A DNA stretch of 49,726 bases. Origin: Phycisphaerales bacterium. Its GTDB lineage: Bacteria; Planctomycetota; UBA1135; UBA2386. Positions 33,576 to 41,875 of this stretch are shown here, piece by piece. Numbering within the stretch: position 1 is the first letter of the stretch; the number at the start of each line of letters is the position of its first letter. Made by a program: the position numbers and the translations under genes. Where the stretch lies: positions 1 through 49,726 of the forward strand of contig JADCJE010000033.1 in NCBI GenBank assembly GCA_020247305.1. Direction: 5' to 3'. Under the pieces are notes generated by a model that saw only the letters and a program-made list of their open reading frames with translations, was not told the origin of the DNA and ran no database searches.

Positions 33576-34484
33576 ATGGCCGAGCCCGACGAGACCGACT
33601 ACAGCCGCACCGTGTTCAACGTCGCGCCGCAGCGGCTCGGCGCGCCGGGCAGCCGTCTGCCGGTGCTGGTCGTGCTGCGCGGCACGCAAGTCGGCCGCCG
33701 CTATCTGCTCAACGAGGCCCAGCTGGTGATGGGCCGCCGCGCCGACAAGGCGCAGCTGGTCGTGCCCGGCGACGCGCAGGTCTCCAGCGTGCACTGCCGC
33801 TTCGAACGGCACCCGGGCTCGGGCGAGTGGCAGGTCGTCGACCTGCAGTCGACCAACGGCACGATCGTCGGCGACGCGCGCGTGGCGACGCGCCGGCTGC
33901 GCGACGGCGACCGCGTGCTGGTCGGAGAGACGGTGCTGAAGTTCACCTTCCACGACGAGCTGGAGGAGGAGTTCCACCAGCAGGTCGACCAGATGATGAA
34001 CGTCGACGACCTCACCGGCCTGCCGGTGCAGCGCGTCTACCAGACCCGGCTGCAGGAGGCGCTGGCACAGTGCCGCGCCAAGCAGCGGCCGATGGCCGTC
34101 TACATGATGGACATGGACGGCCTGAAGAAGATGAACGACACGCACGGCCACCTCGTCGGCGCCAACGCCATCGCGACGGTCGGCAAGCGCGTCGGCCGCA
34201 TCGTCGAACAGCACGGCGGCGTGGTCAGCCGCTTCGGCGGCGACGAGTTCTCGGCGTTCGTGCCAGGCCTCGACAAGAAGGGCGCGCTGGCGCTCGGCGA
34301 ACGCATGCGCGCGGCCGTCGCCGACGAGCCGATCGCCAACGCCACCGCGACCGTGAACCCGACGATGTCGATCGGACTGGCCGTGTTCCCGCACGACGGC
34401 GAGGTCGCCGAACAGGTGACGCGCAACGCCGACGACGCGCTCTACCGCGCCAAGGCCGCCGGCCGCAACTGCGTGCGCGAGTAG
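33576..34484 (+). CDS. FHA-domain diguanylate cyclase (GGDEF)
   Basis: A 302-residue cytoplasmic protein. Residues ~30-125 form an FHA phosphothreonine-binding domain: YLLNEAQLVMGRRADKAQLV, VSSVHCRFER and LQSTNGTIVGD. Residues ~145-302 form a GGDEF domain: VDDLTGLPVQRVYQTRLQEA, MDMDGLKKMNDTHGH and SRFGGDEFSAF, all intact, so cyclic-di-GMP synthesis is expected. The inhibitory RxxD site is absent (QHGG at that position), so product feedback through it is unlikely. FHA binding to a phosphorylated partner probably recruits or activates the cyclase. A TAGACT element overlaps the upstream gene's stop codon, 14 bases before the ATG. The next gene, MinD-like, converges. Confidence 0.95.
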   Translation: MAEPDETDYSRTVFNVAPQRLGAPGSRLPVLVVLRGTQVGRRYLLNEAQLVMGRRADKAQLVVPGDAQVSSVHCRFERHPGSGEWQVVDLQSTNGTIVGDARVATRRLRDGDRVLVGETVLKFTFHDELEEEFHQQVDQMMNVDDLTGLPVQRVYQTRLQEALAQCRAKQRPMAVYMMDMDGLKKMNDTHGHLVGANAIATVGKRVGRIVEQHGGVVSRFGGDEFSAFVPGLDKKGALALGERMRAAVADEPIANATATVNPTMSIGLAVFPHDGEVAEQVTRNADDALYRAKAAGRNCVRE

Positions 34485-34527
34485 GCGGCAGCGGGCGCGG
34501 GCCGCGCGCGGCGCGCCGCCGTCGCCG

Positions 34528-35472
34528 TCAGAGGAACAGCCGGTGCTGGCGGAAGCGCGCCTCGACGCCCTGGTCGGCGGCGACCTCGCGGCCCTGCAGG
34601 CCGCACTGCTGGCGCAGCCGTTCGGCGATGCCGGCGAGCGCGCGTGAGGTCGCGGCCTGCGGCTCGGTGGCGACGAGCGGCAGCTGGCCGAGCCGGTGCT
34701 GCATCACCGCCGGATCGTCGGCGAGTTCGCCGAGGTAGTGTAGGCGCACGCCGACGTGCTGCCGGGCGACCTCGGTCAGCCGCTCGAAGGCGAGGTCGCC
34801 GCGGCCGGGCTGCAGCGCGCGGTTGACGACCACGTGGCACTGCGCGTCCTTGCGCAGCTGCGCCAGCGCCTTGACCATCGCGTAGGCGTCGACGAGCGCG
34901 GCGATCTCGGGCTGCGTCACCAGCACGACGTGGTCGGCGGCCAGCATCGTCAGCACGGTCGCAGCGCCGATGCCGGCGCCGCAGTCGAGCAGCAGCAGGT
35001 CCTCGCGCGCCGCCAGGGCGCCGAGTTCGCGCGCGAACACCAGCAGTTCCTTGTCGCTGGGGTTGGCCAGCCGCCGCACGCCGGACGCGCCGGGCAGCAG
35101 CCGCGGGCCGACCGAGGTCGGCACGACCACCTGGTCGAGCGTCGCCTGCCCGGCGAGCAGGTGCTGCAGCGTCAGGTTGGGCTTGACCCCGAGCAGCAGG
35201 TGGTCGCACGCCATGCCGAAGTCGCAGTCGACGAGCGTGGTGCGCAGCCCCTGGCGATGCAGCAAGACCGCCAGCGACGTCGCCAAGAACGACTTGCCGG
35301 TGCCGCCCTTGCCGCTGGCGATGGCGACGGTCGCCGCCTCCTTCTGCGTCGCGGGCTTGCCGCGCAGGCCGTCGAACAACTTGCCGAGGAGGCCGCGACC
35401 GCGCGGACCGAGCCCGCTGCGCGCCGTGTTGGCCTGCCGTTCCGCCGCCGCCGCCGTCGACCTCGTGACCAT
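34528..35472 (-). CDS. MinD/FlhG-type P-loop ATPase
   Basis: A 314-residue SIMIBI-class ATPase. The deviant Walker A is SGKGGTGKS (53-61), with the signature Lys at 55; VDCDFGMACDHLLLG and LLLLDCGAGIGAATV are the switch and Walker B regions, and VVLVTQPEIAALVDAYAMVK is typical of FlhG/MinD2 proteins. The ~45-residue N-terminal extension rich in Arg/Ala precedes the ATPase. A C-terminal amphipathic membrane-targeting helix is not evident. Such ATPases place flagella, secretion complexes or chromosomes at defined sites; no flagellar genes are nearby. ATG at 35472 was chosen; a GTG three codons further upstream is also possible. Confidence 0.88.
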   Translation of the reverse strand: MVTRSTAAAAERQANTARSGLGPRGRGLLGKLFDGLRGKPATQKEAATVAIASGKGGTGKSFLATSLAVLLHRQGLRTTLVDCDFGMACDHLLLGVKPNLTLQHLLAGQATLDQVVVPTSVGPRLLPGASGVRRLANPSDKELLVFARELGALAAREDLLLLDCGAGIGAATVLTMLAADHVVLVTQPEIAALVDAYAMVKALAQLRKDAQCHVVVNRALQPGRGDLAFERLTEVARQHVGVRLHYLGELADDPAVMQHRLGQLPLVATEPQAATSRALAGIAERLRQQCGLQGREVAADQGVEARFRQHRLFL

Positions 35473-35542
35473 CGCGTTGCTGACCGCTCCAGACGCGCGG
35501 TGACCGACCGCGCGGGGCGGGGATGATGCCGGCGCGGCCGGC

Positions 35543-35569
35543 AAAATGGAACGGCGCGCCGGCGCGCCG
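35543..35569 (-). terminator. Candidate terminator of the FHA-protease gene
   Basis: On the minus strand, a 7-bp perfect stem (CGGCGCG / CGCGCCG) with a CCGG loop is followed by TTCCATTTTG. It begins eight bases after the protease stop codon and would separate it from the MinD-like gene on the same strand. Confidence 0.55.
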
Positions 35570-35575
35570 CCGCGG

Positions 35576-37000
35576 TCACTTCGGCAGCAGGTCGCGCACG
35601 AAGTGGATCGGCACGCCGAAGTTGGCGCCGCCGAAGCCGGGCAGGATCGCGAAGTTCACCGCGATGACCTCGCCGTCGCTGCCGAAGACCGGACCGCCGG
35701 AACCGCCGTGCGTGGTCTCGGCGTCGTAGACGACCATGCGGGCCTGGACGTTGCTGACGACGCCCTGGGTGATCAGCGGGGTCACCTGGCCGGCGGCGGC
35801 CAGGCGTTCGATCGCCTGGGTCATGCTGACGCCGCCCTCGCGGATGCTGTCGACGACGGCGCTGTCGGCGCGCGCCAGCAGCGCGGTCAGGCCGGTCGGA
35901 TAGCCAACCACGAAGGCGCTCATGTCCTCGGCCTCGATCGGCCCCTGGCGCATCGGCAGCACCGGCACGCCCTCGATGGCGGCGGCCGGCAACTGCATCA
36001 CGGCGACGTCGATGTCGTCCTCCCGGGTGCGGATCGACGCCGGCGGCACGTCGACCGGCGGCCGGCCGGGGAAGGTCGCCGACAAGTGGGTGAACTCCGG
36101 CGTCGCGCCGCGCTCGATGATGCGCTGCACGGCCGACGACTCGCGCCACGGCGCCAACACGTGGCGGTTGGTGACCACATGCCCGGCTGGCGTCGCCAGG
36201 AAGCCCGAGCCGGTGTACTCGACCTCGAAGTCCTCGGCCTCCGGCTGGAACCACGAGCCATCGGGCATGCGCAGCTTGTAGATGCCGTGCACGAGGCAGA
36301 CGCCGCGGCTCCAGTCCTTCTGGATGAGGCGGACGGTGGCGTTGGCGCGCGCCAGCTTGGCGAGGTCGTCCTGGTGGCGCTGCTGCTGCTGGCGGAGCGC
36401 CTCGATGTCCTCGCGGCGCACGTTCTCGGCGTCCTGCTGCAGCCGCGCCTGCTGCTGCCGGATCGCGTCGAGTTCGTCGCGGGTCACCTGCGGGTCGGGA
36501 CGCCCGATCCAGCCGCCGAACCAGCCGGCGAGGAACGCGCCGGCGATCACCGCGATCGGGAAGCCGATCTTGAGGTGCAGCGTCGCCTGGGTCAGCAGGT
36601 CGCGCGTCAGCGTCTGCGTGGCGGCAGCGCCGCCGCTCACGCGGGCGACGTCGCGCGCGTCGGTCAGCATCTTGCGCACCGGCTTGCAGACCGAACCGGT
36701 CGGCCAGTAGGCGCGGAACCGCACCACCGGCCCGCCGACGCCGAGCTCGACCTGGTCGTCGTCCTCCAGGATGACCTCGTCGACCTCGATGCCGTTGACG
36801 AAGGCCTGGCCGTCGGCGCGCTTGAGGTAGAAGTGGCACTCGTCGGGCTTCCACTCGATGCACGCGTGGCGTGCGGCGACGCCGGGCGCGTCGAGGACCG
36901 CGGTGCAATCGGCCGCGCTGCCCAGGACAACGACGGAGCCCTCGTAGGTCAGCGTCCGGCCGCGCATGGGGCCGGAAAGGTGCAGCAATTGCGCCCGCAT
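35576..37000 (-). CDS. Membrane-bound FHA-domain trypsin-like serine protease
   Basis: A 474-residue protein. Residues 1-95 form an FHA domain (VVLGSAADCTAVLDAPGVAA, RHACIEW, FVNGIEVDEV). A single membrane helix follows (about 140-165, FPIAVIAGAFLAGWFGGWIG), then a Gln/Arg-rich coiled coil (about 175-215) and a chymotrypsin-fold protease with an intact triad: H280 (VVTNRHVLAP), D331 (DDIDVAVMQL) and S434 (HGGSGGPVF). The FHA domain should lie in the cytoplasm and the protease outside, suggesting control of an extracytoplasmic protease by cytoplasmic Thr phosphorylation. This topology is inferred from the single helix. The ATG is six bases from a TATGGT element. It diverges from cutC across only 19 bases. 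Confidence 0.92.
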   Translation of the reverse strand: MRAQLLHLSGPMRGRTLTYEGSVVVLGSAADCTAVLDAPGVAARHACIEWKPDECHFYLKRADGQAFVNGIEVDEVILEDDDQVELGVGGPVVRFRAYWPTGSVCKPVRKMLTDARDVARVSGGAAATQTLTRDLLTQATLHLKIGFPIAVIAGAFLAGWFGGWIGRPDPQVTRDELDAIRQQQARLQQDAENVRREDIEALRQQQQRHQDDLAKLARANATVRLIQKDWSRGVCLVHGIYKLRMPDGSWFQPEAEDFEVEYTGSGFLATPAGHVVTNRHVLAPWRESSAVQRIIERGATPEFTHLSATFPGRPPVDVPPASIRTREDDIDVAVMQLPAAAIEGVPVLPMRQGPIEAEDMSAFVVGYPTGLTALLARADSAVVDSIREGGVSMTQAIERLAAAGQVTPLITQGVVSNVQARMVVYDAETTHGGSGGPVFGSDGEVIAVNFAILPGFGGANFGVPIHFVRDLLPK

Positions 37001-37019
37001 CCGCGCACCATAGTGCGCC
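37001..37019. promoter_or_regulatory. Shared bidirectional -10 region between the FHA-protease and cutC genes
   Basis: The 19-base gap contains CGCACCATAGTGCG, an inverted repeat (CGCAC/GTGCG). On the minus strand it reads TATGGT, ending six bases before the protease ATG. On the plus strand it reads CATAGT, ending five bases before the cutC GTG. One element thus serves both genes, and both mRNAs should be leaderless. Confidence 0.5.
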
Positions 37020-37799
37020 GTGCCCGCCGCCGCCAACGCGCAAGTCCTCGTCGAAGTCGCCGTCGACTCGGTGGCCGGCGCCCGCGCCGCCGCCGCCGGC
37101 GGCGCGCAGCGCGTCGAACTGTGCGCCGCGCTGGAACTCGGTGGTCTGACGCCGAGCATCGGACTGCTGGAGCAGGTGCGCGCGGCCGTGGCGCTGCCGG
37201 TGTTCGCGATGGTGCGGCCGCGCGCAGGCGACTTCCTGTACGACGCCGGCGAGTTCGCGGCGATGCTGCGCGATGTCGCCGCGCTGCGGGCAGCCGGCGC
37301 GGCGGGCATCGTCAGCGGCGTCCTGCGCGCGGACGGCAGCCTGGATCGCGAGCGCATGCGCGAGTTGAAGCTCGCCACCGGCGCCGCGGCGTTCACCTGC
37401 CATCGAGCGTTCGATCTGTGCGCCGACGCGGCGGCGGCGCTGGAGGTCCTCGTCGACCTCGGCGTGCCGCGCGTGCTGACGTCGGGACAGGCGGCGAGCG
37501 CGCCGGCGGGCGCTGCGGCGATCTGCGAGCTGGTGCGACAGGCGCGGGAGCGGGTGATCGTGATGGCGGGTGCGGGCGTGCGCGGCGGGAATGTGGCGGA
37601 ACTGGTGACGACGACCGGCGTGCGAGAGGTGCACCTGTCGGCGACGCGATGGCGGCCGAGCGGGATGGCGTTCCGCCGCGCGGGCGTGCCGATGGGCGCG
37701 GCGGCGGGTGCGGGTGGCGGCGGCGAGAATGTGGTGCGGGCGACGGACGGCGATGTGGTCGCGCAGGTGGTGCGGGCGGTGCGGGGCGACGGCCGGTAG
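37020..37799 (+). CDS. cutC: CutC-family protein
   Basis: A 259-residue TIM-barrel protein of the CutC family. VLVEVAVDSVAGARAAAAGG, QRVELCAALELGGLTPSIGL, VFAMVRPRAGDFLY, FTCHRAFDLCADAAAALEVL, RVLTSGQAASAPAG and VREVHLSATR are all characteristic. CutC was named for copper tolerance in E. coli, but that phenotype was later disputed and the true activity is not settled; a cytoplasmic location is expected. It starts with GTG at 37020, fixed by the short divergent spacer. No Shine-Dalgarno is possible in so short a leader. It converges on the large repeat protein gene. Confidence 0.93.
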   Translation: MPAAANAQVLVEVAVDSVAGARAAAAGGAQRVELCAALELGGLTPSIGLLEQVRAAVALPVFAMVRPRAGDFLYDAGEFAAMLRDVAALRAAGAAGIVSGVLRADGSLDRERMRELKLATGAAAFTCHRAFDLCADAAAALEVLVDLGVPRVLTSGQAASAPAGAAAICELVRQARERVIVMAGAGVRGGNVAELVTTTGVREVHLSATRWRPSGMAFRRAGVPMGAAAGAGGGGENVVRATDGDVVAQVVRAVRGDGR

Positions 37800-37919
37800 A
37801 TCCGCGACGCACCGAGGGTCCACCGCGGCACACGCCTCGAGTCGTTCGAGCCGATGGGCCACGCCGCCGTCAAGGATGCGCGACGCGTGCGTGGAGAAAC
37901 GCGGTCGCCGGCGGCGGCG

Positions 37920-40466
37920 TCATTGCGCCCACTCGGCAGGCAAATCGATGACGAACGCCGTCGGCACACCGGCCGCGACCGTCAGGTTCGCGACCCCCAG
38001 ATAGGCCGCCTCGATGGCGCCGGGGTTGTTGGTGGCGCGCCAATAGGCGTTGCGCTCCGTCGGCGAACCAAGGCGCTTGGGCAACACCCGCACGAGGAAG
38101 TCGCCCGCCTCGCAGCGCGGCAGCAACGACACCCCGGCAGCGTCCGTGGCGGGCAGTACGGTGACAAGGCTGCGGTCCATGCTGCGCAGCAGTTGGATCG
38201 AATCTACGCCGACTGCCGGACCGCCCCCGGGAGCACGCAGCGTCAGACGCAAATTGCCATGATCGACCTTGAACTCCATGCGAAGCGACTCGCCCGGTCC
38301 GATGTCGAAGGCGCTTCGCCCCAGCAGCGACCCCGGTGTGGTCGTCGTTTCGAGCAGGAAGAGCCGGTAGCGACCGGGCAGGAGCGTCGCACGGAATAGC
38401 CCTTCGCCGTCGAGCGGGATGGCGTCCTGCGGCGCCTGGATCCGAATCGGGGCGACTTCTTCCGGAAGGCGCTCCACGCGCAGGGTTCCGTACGCTGCCA
38501 CCGCACCGTCGACCGTGACGCTGCCGCGCAGTTCGGCAGGATGGACCGCGGCCACGTCCACCCGTACGGGCCCACCACCGGCGTTGTCGACGCGCGGGAG
38601 ACGGATCCGACCGACCGGCGTGACCAGAACCGGCTCAGCCACCGCCTCCGCGCAACCAAGCTGCGGGCGGAACGGCGACTGCAGCCGCTGAGCCAACGCC
38701 GGCGTGATCAGTCCGGCGCGCTCGGCGCGCGAAGCCGGCACCAGCGCCAGCGCCGTCGTCGGCCAGGCCGCGAGGAGCGCCGCAACCGTCGCCTGCGGCT
38801 CCACGACCACCTGGAAACGATGCGCCCGCGGCTGGACGACCAGAAGCAACTCGCCGGACGCCCAGACGACGTGCTCGACCGCCGGCTCGCACGCCGAACC
38901 GACGATGCGCAGCGTCACCTGCCGCCCGATCGGACCAGCCAATTCCGCAGCGCCTTGCTCGTCGGTGGTCGCCCGATCGAGCAGCATGCAGGGGTTGCCC
39001 ATCATCAGGGGCACGCCGGCGAGGTCGATGGCCTGGGAATCGAGCGTCACGGGCGCATCCAAGGCAGCGCACGCTTCGACGCTGCACCCGGCGACCGGCG
39101 CCCCCGAGCTGTCGACTGCCCGGACGCGGCGCAGGGCGTATTGCGGCAACTCGATCGGGATGGCACCGGAACCGGGCACGACGTCGATGGTTCGCGCCTC
39201 CGGCAGACGGCGACCCAAACGCTGCGCGCGCAGCCAGACGTCGTACCGCCCCTGCGGCACGGCACCGAAGCGGAGCAGTTGGGCGCCGCCTGCCGCCGCC
39301 GTCGCGCCCGCGGAATCACTGCGCAGCACAGGCTCGCTGCCGAAGGACCCGCGCCGGCGCGCAGTCACCTGGAAGTCCTTCGCCGCGGCGCCATCGAGTT
39401 CCCGCACCGCGAGGTCGAATGCGGCGCCCGGTGGCAATCGCAGCGCCACGTTCACGGCGCCTGCCGGCACCGCCGGCGCCAGGCTCTCGCTGTGTCCGGG
39501 AGCCCATGCCGCGACATCGATCGCGGCGATGGCTGGCGCGCCGACCAGCGCGAAGCTGCCGTCGTCGCCAGCGACCGTTCGCGCAACCACCAAGTCGCCC
39601 TGCCGGCCGACCACCTCCGCGCCGGCGGCGGCGATTCCATCCGCCCGCTCGACCACGCCGCGCACGCGCCACGTCGCGGACGCTGCGAGGACCACGAGGG
39701 GGACGACTTGCGGCTCCTGACCCGCCGGCGCGAGGACGAGGCGTGGGCTGCCCAGCAGCTCGCCAATGACGTCGGCCTCGTAGTCGCCCGGCAACAGACG
39801 ATCGAAACGGCACGAGCCGTCCGAGGCGGTCACGGCCGAGACGTCCGCGACTTCCCATGCGGCACGCCCTATATGCGGCGGGCGCGATTGCCTTCCCAGC
39901 CTGACGGTGCGGGCCCCGAGCGGTCGCCCCTCCGCGTCGGAAGCGACAACTACAAGCGACCGACCGCTGACCAAGACGACCTTGCCGAGCTCGACGACTT
40001 GGCCGCTTGCCGCAGCGAGACCGACGCGGCGCACGATGGCATGACTGCCGCGACCGAACTCGACGGCCCATTCGCCTGTCGCGTCCGGGATCGACAGCTC
40101 GAACCGACCGTCGGCAGCGGATTGTCCGACGACGGACTGGCTGCTCACGAAGCCACCTTCCGGCGACGACGGCGCCAACGCCAAGCGCACGTCGGCCAAA
40201 GCGGTACCGTCGGCACCGACGCATGTGCCACGGACGGTCCAACGGGCGGTGCGCGGCGTGGCAACCGCAGGCAACGCCGGGCTCGCGGCTGCCCGCGCCA
40301 GCGACTTGGGCGCGTTCTCGGCGTTGCCGCTCGCAGGTGCCACCCCGGTCGCAGGCCCATCGGCCGAACCGTGCGGCGCGTGGGCGGGCTCGACCGAGGA
40401 CGGCCAGGCGAGCCACGTCGCCACGAGCAGGGCGCCCAGGAACAGGATCGCAACGATGCGCTTCAC
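37920..40466 (-). CDS. Large exported protein with carboxypeptidase-regulatory-like beta-sandwich repeats
   Basis: An 848-residue protein. Residues 1-22 are a hydrophobic signal/anchor (RIVAILFLGALLVATWLAW), then comes a low-complexity Ala/Pro linker. The rest is a series of beta-sandwich repeats of the carboxypeptidase-regulatory-like type, each with a G-x-V-x-D/A-x-x-G-x-P pattern followed by D-G-x-F: for example VRGTCVGADGTALADVRLAL with ADGRFELSIP, VRGVVERADGIAAAGAEVVG with DDGSFALVG, and VRAVDSSGAPVAGCSVEACA. There is no catalytic motif; these repeats usually form extended extracellular scaffolds. The GTG start overlaps the TGA of the upstream protease by four bases (GTGA), so synthesis of the two is coupled. 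A substrate or partner relationship with that protease is possible. Confidence 0.82.
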   Translation of the reverse strand: MKRIVAILFLGALLVATWLAWPSSVEPAHAPHGSADGPATGVAPASGNAENAPKSLARAAASPALPAVATPRTARWTVRGTCVGADGTALADVRLALAPSSPEGGFVSSQSVVGQSAADGRFELSIPDATGEWAVEFGRGSHAIVRRVGLAAASGQVVELGKVVLVSGRSLVVVASDAEGRPLGARTVRLGRQSRPPHIGRAAWEVADVSAVTASDGSCRFDRLLPGDYEADVIGELLGSPRLVLAPAGQEPQVVPLVVLAASATWRVRGVVERADGIAAAGAEVVGRQGDLVVARTVAGDDGSFALVGAPAIAAIDVAAWAPGHSESLAPAVPAGAVNVALRLPPGAAFDLAVRELDGAAAKDFQVTARRRGSFGSEPVLRSDSAGATAAAGGAQLLRFGAVPQGRYDVWLRAQRLGRRLPEARTIDVVPGSGAIPIELPQYALRRVRAVDSSGAPVAGCSVEACAALDAPVTLDSQAIDLAGVPLMMGNPCMLLDRATTDEQGAAELAGPIGRQVTLRIVGSACEPAVEHVVWASGELLLVVQPRAHRFQVVVEPQATVAALLAAWPTTALALVPASRAERAGLITPALAQRLQSPFRPQLGCAEAVAEPVLVTPVGRIRLPRVDNAGGGPVRVDVAAVHPAELRGSVTVDGAVAAYGTLRVERLPEEVAPIRIQAPQDAIPLDGEGLFRATLLPGRYRLFLLETTTTPGSLLGRSAFDIGPGESLRMEFKVDHGNLRLTLRAPGGGPAVGVDSIQLLRSMDRSLVTVLPATDAAGVSLLPRCEAGDFLVRVLPKRLGSPTERNAYWRATNNPGAIEAAYLGVANLTVAAGVPTAFVIDLPAEWAQ

Positions 40467-41167
40467 GGTTGCTGCCTCAGCATGCGATCGACGGCAATGG
40501 GCAACTCCGGGTCGACGACGACCAGCCCGGCGACAGAGGTTGTTCGTATCAGTCCGGCCCAGGTCGTGCGCCTCTCCCTCCAGCCCATCCAGATGCCAAC
40601 AACGGATGGGCCACCGGAGTCATCGAGTGCGATGACGGGTGCGCCTGACATGCCTGGAGTACTGACGTCTTGATCCGCCTCCAGACCGATGAACATGCGC
40701 TTCCGCATGTCTTCCGGCCCATCAACGGAGTCCGATATGCGGCCGCATACAGAACGGACGACGTCGCGCCGATTCTCTTCGATGTATCCCACTGCCCACA
40801 CCTCCAGGTCGTCTCCAACGGGTGTGTCGAAGCTCGCGGAAGCCGTGAAAGGGTCAAGCTCCGGACGTTGCAGCTTGAGGACGCACCAATCGCCTCCTTT
40901 GCCCACGCCGACCGCCAAGGCATGCACCTCGCGACGCGTGCCATTGACCAGGCAAGACCGTGGATTCGCAGGCACTCCGTGGCGAGCTGTGACCCACACA
41001 CCAGGACCGGCCCGAAAGGCAGTCCCGGTGGCGGTCCCGGTGGCTTCCTCGAAACAGATGACTGCGATCGGAACTTCCTGGAGACATTGCGGCCGTGCTC
41101 TTGCAACCGGGCCGCTACAGGCAGCAGCCAACGCCGCCATCAACATCGAGCGCAAGCGCTTGCTCAT
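40463..41167 (-). CDS. Trypsin-like serine protease, putative lipoprotein
   Basis: A 234-residue protein. The N-terminus ends LAAAC (C17), a plausible lipobox. A compact chymotrypsin-fold domain follows with a complete triad: H63 (WVTARHGVP), D93 (GKGGDWCVLKL) and S174 (STPGMSGAPVIA). Base composition is visibly less GC-rich than in neighbouring genes, and rare-looking codons are more frequent, which may indicate recent acquisition. The ATG at 41167 starts the signal; an ATG 17 codons upstream is less likely. Its stop overlaps the start of the 848-residue repeat protein, so they form a two-gene unit, presumably acting in the periplasm or at the surface. Confidence 0.85.
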   Translation of the reverse strand: MSKRLRSMLMAALAAACSGPVARARPQCLQEVPIAVICFEEATGTATGTAFRAGPGVWVTARHGVPANPRSCLVNGTRREVHALAVGVGKGGDWCVLKLQRPELDPFTASASFDTPVGDDLEVWAVGYIEENRRDVVRSVCGRISDSVDGPEDMRKRMFIGLEADQDVSTPGMSGAPVIALDDSGGPSVVGIWMGWRERRTTWAGLIRTTSVAGLVVVDPELPIAVDRMLRQQP

Positions 41168-41226
41168 TTGAAGACCAGACGAACCGGGGGCATAGAACGA
41201 GTCAATGCACGGACGCATCCCATTCG

Positions 41227-41574
41227 CTAGCTGCAGCGGAAGTACTGGCTGCCCGTGCTCACACCTGACACCCCACCGGCGGACTGGTCGGCGTCCGGTC
41301 GGAATGCGTCCGGCTTGTTGTCGCCGTTCGAGTCGTAGAACTCGCCTTTGAAGGTCTCCCCATTCTCCAGGGTGACTGTGCCCCGTCCCATCAGCCTGCC
41401 TGGAGGAGCGCCCTCCAACACGGCTGGATCGATCTCGACCGCCCCCCGGAACCTGAAGGTGGGGGTATCGAGTTCCGCATGCGCCTTGCAGGCCGCGAAC
41501 GCGAACACCAGCGCTGCGAGCAGCAGCAAGCGCACGGCGTGCAGGAGGGAAACGGATCGTGACATCGGCAACAT
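41227..41574 (-). CDS. Small lipoprotein with a calcium-loop-like C-terminus
   Basis: A 115-residue protein with a signal ending FAAC (C29), followed by a short beta-rich domain (TFRFRGAVEIDPAVLEG, GRGTVTLENGETFKGEFYD) and a tail SNGDNKPDAFRPDAD that resembles thrombospondin type 3 or dockerin-like Asp loops. No family was recognised. GAGG lies four bases before the ATG at 41574; a second in-frame ATG at 41565 is 13 bases from it, so the start is ambiguous. It precedes the protease gene on the same strand (59 bases), and an IS remnant lies upstream, so any original promoter may have been altered. Confidence 0.65.
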   Translation of the reverse strand: MLPMSRSVSLLHAVRLLLLAALVFAFAACKAHAELDTPTFRFRGAVEIDPAVLEGAPPGRLMGRGTVTLENGETFKGEFYDSNGDNKPDAFRPDADQSAGGVSGVSTGSQYFRCS

Positions 41575-41611
41575 GGGACCTCGACTTGCGTGGTTGGGTT
41601 TCACTCGGTCG

Positions 41612-41832
41612 CTACGCCCAAGGAACGTCCTCGCCGTGCAACCACAAGAGATATGCGCGCTGGACGGCTTCGTCGGACAGGAATCGCGAATTGTTCCGCC
41701 GTAGCGACGCGACGGGGCGGGCAGCGCGTACGCCGTGCAACGCACACGCAGCGCGGAACGACTCGCCATCCCAGCGGTGCACGAGGACGATGTCCGCCTC
41801 ATGCGGCGCCAACCGCTGCAGAAGCTGTGCAA
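41612..41832 (-). pseudogene. Orphan C-terminal fragment cut by the IS481-type element
   Basis: Next to the element's end a frame without a start codon runs to a TAG at 41612-41614 and reads VAQLLQRLAPHEADIVLVHR, later LSDEAVQRAYLLWLHGED. Codon use is like real genes here. The most economical reading is the 3' end of a gene interrupted by the insertion; its 5' part was not found on the other side. No family was recognised. Confidence 0.4.
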
Positions 41833-41875
41833 CCGGGAACATGGGTGACACTTCTGTCCGGGCACATGGGTAACA
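41833..41875 (-). repeat. Tandem copy of the IS481-type terminal sequence
   Basis: CCGGGAACATGGGTGACA (41833-41850) and CCGGGCACATGGGTAACA (41858-41875) are 18-base direct repeats differing at two positions. Read on the minus strand each begins TGT-A/C-ACCCATGT, as IS481-family ends do. The outer copy may be the end of another, lost copy or a recognition-site duplication. Confidence 0.7.

Noticed and set aside
36871..37149. Additional small plus-strand gene overlapping the protease and cutC starts
   Set aside because: Arg/Pro-rich composition, no Shine-Dalgarno or TAnnnT element, and it conflicts with two well-supported genes.
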